Positions 5,065 to 8,451 of a stretch of 8,451 nt of DNA are shown piece after piece. This DNA comes from an uncultured Collinsella sp. (GTDB taxonomy: Bacteria > Actinomycetota > Coriobacteriia > Coriobacteriales > Coriobacteriaceae), in NCBI GenBank assembly GCA_902494855.1, contig CABUVC010000062.1, positions 1 through 8,451 of the forward strand, given 5' to 3'. A program made the translations under genes and the position numbers. How positions within the stretch are numbered: position 1 is the stretch's first letter; the number at the start of each line of letters is the position of its first letter. The notes under the pieces were generated by a model. It had not been told where the DNA came from. It was given only the letters and a program-made list of their open reading frames with translations, and did no database searches.

Positions 5065-7395
5065 TTACTTATCCTGTTCAAACGTTTGAGCGGTTGGCGT
5101 GGTGCGAACCTTAAGCGCTTTGTGCCCAGAGTCCTTCGAAGTCGTGACCGTGTACTCGACCTTTATGTCTTGTCCAAGAAGCATGTGGACGCCACCCCAT
5201 GCAACCTTCAGGCCATCGTGCGTCGCTTCGTTCATCTCGATAGAACCGGAGCCCGAAGTCTTAATGTCCGAAATGCTGCCTCCCGCAGGAGCGTAGAGAT
5301 AGAGCCTCAGCACCTCGTCATCAATATCCTGGCTAATGCCGTTATGGCCCTGGAAATAACCAGGCATCTCGGCCTTCTCCTGAGGGGTCATCGTGTTCTT
5401 GAGCGTGGTGGTCACTCGATACGTCGTCGAGCCATCGGCATTTTCAACCGAAGAATCGATGGTGACTCGCTTGTCGAGGAACCAATCCATCTTTGAATAG
5501 CTGTAGTTGTTCACATAGACGCCCAAGATCGGAGCCTCCGACGTATCGGTTTGGAGGGCGCCCGATATTCCAAGAGCCTTCGCGGCCTTTTCCTCGTCAT
5601 CGTTTCTCGAATACATGAGGATGCGACCCTCGGAAGCACCCTTTTCGATGGCGGCAGCGATCTTAGTAATATCGCTGGAGCCCAGTTCGTCCACGATCTT
5701 GTTAAAAGCCGATCCGGCGACGGCCGCAAAAATGGCGTCCTGTTCCTCTACCGGGTAATTCCAATAAATATCGTGCAGCAGCACCTTTGCAGCGTTGCTT
5801 CCGTCGACGACGGTGCCGTCGGGAAGCTGCGTGCCGCCCACAATGCCGAGCATATACTGCAAAAATACCGGATCGACTGCAAATACGCCGTCGATGTCAT
5901 CCCCAACAATGGCCTTTTGCATATCGCTGGCAAGCTGAGCCGCACGCGGATAATCGGGCGTCATCGTAACGTCGCCCATCGTGTATCCGAGCGTGTTGAA
6001 ACCGGTCAGGCCCCATCCGGTCGTGAACAAGTTTGCCTCTTCATCGGTGATGGGAAGCGGGCTCAAAGGCTCTTTCATCATGTCGACTTTGACAAAATCG
6101 CCCAGTTCAAGCTTACCGTCAGTCACTGACATCACGCCGCGAGAACCGGGGAAACCGCCGCAGGCGCGGATCTCGACATTGCTCATCGCGAGCACAAGAT
6201 AATGACGCGTCTGGCCGTTGGCGCCGAGCATCTGGGGAAGGACGGGGGCGACCTTCTCCGCCGCGTCAACCGCGCCGTTGAGGGTGGCAAAGCCGTCCTT
6301 GGCCTTATCGACCAGCTCGGTCACCTGGGAAATATGAGTATCGCCAATGCCCTGGATCTTCTCGTTGGCGCTCTTGAACACCTTCGAGCTATCGGAAAGC
6401 GAATCGGCAACGGCCTGCAGCGCGGACACGTTAATCATGCCGTCCTGGAACAGTTTGCCGGGCGTAGCCTGCGAAAGGTTATCGGCCATGGGAACCAGTG
6501 CATTGCTCGAGACATCGGACAGGACGTCGATCATGGTGCGGGCCGCATTGATGTCGCTGCCATACACCGGGATAAACGAAGCCGCCGTCCACAGCGGGCT
6601 CGAGGTCTCCGCCTTCATGCTGTCGCAGAGCTCATCGATCTTTTTCGCGTCGTCAGGCAGCGTCGAAAAATCGCCCGACGTGACCTTGTCCTTAAGGCCA
6701 CCGACGATCTCGACAGCCTCCTTCGCTTCGCTCTTTACGGTCTTTGCCGAGTTAAGCAGCATAAAGCCGCTTGCGCCAAGCGCAACGAGAAGCACCGCGA
6801 CTACAGCGGCAATAATGGCGCCAGTGTGACGCTTTTTGCGCTCGCCCTTGCGATGGCGATGGCGGACCAGACCGTCAGAGGTCGAACTCGACGAAGCGTC
6901 GCTACCGTAGTTCAAGCCAAAATCGTAATAATCTTCCTTGGAACCCGAGCCCGCAAACTCGGCACCGCTATCATCCAGGCGGGCGAACGTGCCAGTCTCG
7001 GAGGCGCCGGTGTAAATCGTGCCAAGGTTACCCGTAAGTCCCGCACCACCGGCAGAGAGAGTATTGTTGTCGGCCTTGCCGGCATTAACGTTGCCGGCGG
7101 CATTCGCGGCGTTGGCAGCACCTGCGTTGTTCGCAGGTACCGAAGGAGCCCCGCTCGGCTGCGACGCGGAGGTTGCACCGCCCGCAAAGACACTCCCTCT
7201 TGCACGGCCGGTCTTTTTTGCCTTTTGAGACTGCTCGTACAGAGCGGTAAACATCGCCGTCTCGCCCGGGGACACGCGCTTACCGGAGCCGCCCTGTCCA
7301 GCGCCGCCCGGCGTGCCGGCCTTACCAGCCCCGTTCGGACGCGGCGGAACTGCAGGACGGCCGCTATCGCTGCCCTTAAAGTGATTACCAGCCAT
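5065..7395 (-). CDS. Membrane-anchored DUF4012-family protein
   Basis: A 776-residue protein of unknown biochemical function. Residues 1-175 are low-complexity, rich in Gly, Ala, Asn and Ser. A basic stretch RHRHRKGERKKRH (178-190) precedes one membrane segment (about 192-215). By the positive-inside rule the N terminus is cytoplasmic and the remaining 560 residues are outside. The outer part has a helical, Ser/Asp/Lys-rich region (about 220-390). The DUF4012-like core follows, with RHYLVLAMSNVEIRACGGF (397-415) and DGVFAVDPVFLQYMLG (502-517). A beta-rich tail comes last (about 620-776). No catalytic triad or zinc motif is visible. ATG 7395 was chosen because GAGGA lies 7 bases upstream; a TTG nine codons earlier would put that site inside the gene. 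It abuts glmM by 3 bases, so a role in envelope assembly is inferred. Confidence 0.85.
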   Translation of the reverse strand: MAGNHFKGSDSGRPAVPPRPNGAGKAGTPGGAGQGGSGKRVSPGETAMFTALYEQSQKAKKTGRARGSVFAGGATSASQPSGAPSVPANNAGAANAANAAGNVNAGKADNNTLSAGGAGLTGNLGTIYTGASETGTFARLDDSGAEFAGSGSKEDYYDFGLNYGSDASSSSTSDGLVRHRHRKGERKKRHTGAIIAAVVAVLLVALGASGFMLLNSAKTVKSEAKEAVEIVGGLKDKVTSGDFSTLPDDAKKIDELCDSMKAETSSPLWTAASFIPVYGSDINAARTMIDVLSDVSSNALVPMADNLSQATPGKLFQDGMINVSALQAVADSLSDSSKVFKSANEKIQGIGDTHISQVTELVDKAKDGFATLNGAVDAAEKVAPVLPQMLGANGQTRHYLVLAMSNVEIRACGGFPGSRGVMSVTDGKLELGDFVKVDMMKEPLSPLPITDEEANLFTTGWGLTGFNTLGYTMGDVTMTPDYPRAAQLASDMQKAIVGDDIDGVFAVDPVFLQYMLGIVGGTQLPDGTVVDGSNAAKVLLHDIYWNYPVEEQDAIFAAVAGSAFNKIVDELGSSDITKIAAAIEKGASEGRILMYSRNDDEEKAAKALGISGALQTDTSEAPILGVYVNNYSYSKMDWFLDKRVTIDSSVENADGSTTYRVTTTLKNTMTPQEKAEMPGYFQGHNGISQDIDDEVLRLYLYAPAGGSISDIKTSGSGSIEMNEATHDGLKVAWGGVHMLLGQDIKVEYTVTTSKDSGHKALKVRTTPTAQTFEQDK

Positions 7396-7544
7396 AAAGA
7401 AATCCTCGCAATTGAGTCGCAATGAAAAAGTCCATAACGTTACTAGTTTATGGCATTTTGAGCATCGACAGCTAAACTCCAGACACGGACGTCAATTGGC
7501 GAAAATGTGGCACAACACCTTTTCTGTCTTGGCGGCGGCGCCAG

Positions 7545-8451
7545 CTACACCGTGAGGAACATCATCACGATGATCATGGCAAAGCCGATAAGGTCGGTCG
7601 GCAAAAACACCGTGCCCAGCATAACGGCGCTGGTGATGGTCGCCGAAACCGGCTCCACAGTTCCGATGAGGCTCGCACGCACCGAGCCGATGTCCTTAAC
7701 GCCCTGCATATAGAGCATGTAAGCAAAAAACGAGCCGATAACCACGAACACCGCGAGCGCCTCGACGCCGGCAGCGTCGAGTGCCGGCATATGCGCCCAA
7801 GGCTGCACGAAGACGCACGAGACCACGCCCGCCGTGAGCATTGCCGAGCCCGTGACGATGGGGCTGCCGTATTCGGGCAGGATCTTGGCGGGAATCACCG
7901 CCATGCATGTAGCGCTGACCGCACACATGAGACCCGCGATCAGACCGAGCGGCGAGATATTCAGGCTGGTGGGGTCGCCACCGGTGGCGATTAAAAAGGT
8001 TCCACCCAGAGCCAAGCCAATGCCGATGACTTCGCGAGTACGCGGCATGCGGCGATCGGTCACGCAGGTGTAGCCCATGATGATAACGAGCTGCAGGCAC
8101 TGGAGCACCGTCGCGGTTCCGGCGTTCGTCAGGCGCACGGCCGATAGATAGCAAAACTGGTTGAACAGCAGGCCAAAGGCGGTAAAGAGCAGCAGCTGCT
8201 TGCGATCGGCGGGTGTGGTCCAGAGCTTAACCAGGCGCTCGCGGTCGCGCGTAACAACCACGGCCATAAAGAGTAGACCGGCGAGAATCTGACGCACGCT
8301 CATAAGCCACAAGGTGTCGACGTGGTAGGTATCGAACAGAAAGCTCGCGCTGGTGCCCGAGAAGCCCCAAAACGAACCGCCCACCAGCGTAGCCAAGACG
8401 CCCGTGATCATCTTGCGCGTCGAAGCGCTGTTCAGGCGGTCGCGCCATGCG
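7545..8451 (-). CDS. DMT-superfamily transporter with two EamA domains (5' end outside window)
   Basis: Inner-membrane carrier of the drug/metabolite transporter superfamily; the substrate cannot be told from sequence. Counting from the Met at 8411, ten hydrophobic segments are visible (about 3-25, 34-53, 73-91, 96-114, 127-143, 152-171, 185-203, 216-235, 243-265, 270-287). They form two five-helix repeats. GGSFWGFSGTSASFLF (11-26) and SLIGTVEPVSATITS (247-261) are typical EamA stretches, and the end right after the last helix is usual. The frame stays open for 13 more codons to the window edge. The Met at 8411 has no ribosome site before it, so the true start is probably upstream and the gene is partial. 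It is followed after 149 bases by the DUF4012 gene, with no clear terminator between. Confidence 0.9.
   Translation of the reverse strand, partial: AWRDRLNSASTRKMITGVLATLVGGSFWGFSGTSASFLFDTYHVDTLWLMSVRQILAGLLFMAVVVTRDRERLVKLWTTPADRKQLLLFTAFGLLFNQFCYLSAVRLTNAGTATVLQCLQLVIIMGYTCVTDRRMPRTREVIGIGLALGGTFLIATGGDPTSLNISPLGLIAGLMCAVSATCMAVIPAKILPEYGSPIVTGSAMLTAGVVSCVFVQPWAHMPALDAAGVEALAVFVVIGSFFAYMLYMQGVKDIGSVRASLIGTVEPVSATITSAVMLGTVFLPTDLIGFAMIIVMMFLTV

Noticed and set aside
4384..5496. Plus-strand open frame spanning the glmM-DUF4012 junction
   Set aside because: It crosses two well-supported minus-strand genes and shows no recognisable domain.
7396..7422. TTG start nine codons earlier for the DUF4012 gene
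   Set aside because: The GAGGA ribosome site lies 7 bases before the ATG at 7395 and would fall inside the longer version.
6202..7425. Plus-strand open frame (407 codons) opposite the DUF4012 gene
   Set aside because: It mirrors a real gene that has a good start and recognisable domain; its composition is Arg/Ala-rich with no motif.
7432..7453. CCATAA/TTATGG hairpin followed by T-run on the minus strand as a terminator after the transporter gene
   Set aside because: The stem is only six mostly AT pairs and lies in the leader of the DUF4012 gene; too weak to call.
7491..7496. TTGACG on the minus strand as a -35 box for the DUF4012-glmM operon
   Set aside because: No -10 hexamer is found at a 16-18 base spacing, so a promoter cannot be supported.

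Overview
The window looks like chromosomal DNA from a GC-rich actinobacterium of the class Coriobacteriia, most like Collinsella. This rests on recalled family resemblance: GC-rich coding DNA, a T-box in front of pheS, a DUF4012 membrane protein abutting glmM, and palindrome-rich spacers. I could not search a database, so the genus is an inference.

Layout: (1) 4-60, a palindromic spacer just after the pheS stop. (2) 89-1165 (-), pheS, the phenylalanyl-tRNA synthetase alpha subunit, preceded by a complete T-box leader (about 1257-1532) with a UUC specifier, the canonical antiterminator motif and an intrinsic terminator. (3) 1671-3245 (+), an M32-family zinc carboxypeptidase, divergent from pheS. 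(4) 3246-3729, a 484-base non-coding spacer between convergent genes. It holds two adjoining structured modules: a GC-rich cluster of nested palindromes (3256-3440) and an AT-richer foldback element with 36-bp terminal inverted repeats (3456-3693). (5) 3730-5061 (-), glmM, phosphoglucosamine mutase. (6) 5065-7395 (-), a single-pass membrane protein with an extracytoplasmic DUF4012 region, three bases upstream of glmM and surely co-transcribed with it. (7) 7545-8451 (-), a DMT/EamA-family transporter whose 5' end lies beyond the window.

The genes are mostly housekeeping: tRNA charging under tRNA-sensing control, peptide turnover, and amino-sugar supply for the cell wall. The DUF4012-glmM pair suggests the uncharacterised membrane protein works in cell-envelope assembly. 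I see no new multi-gene system. The least explained part of the window is the non-coding DNA at 3256-3693, followed by the palindromic spacer at 4-60 and the coupling of DUF4012 to glmM.
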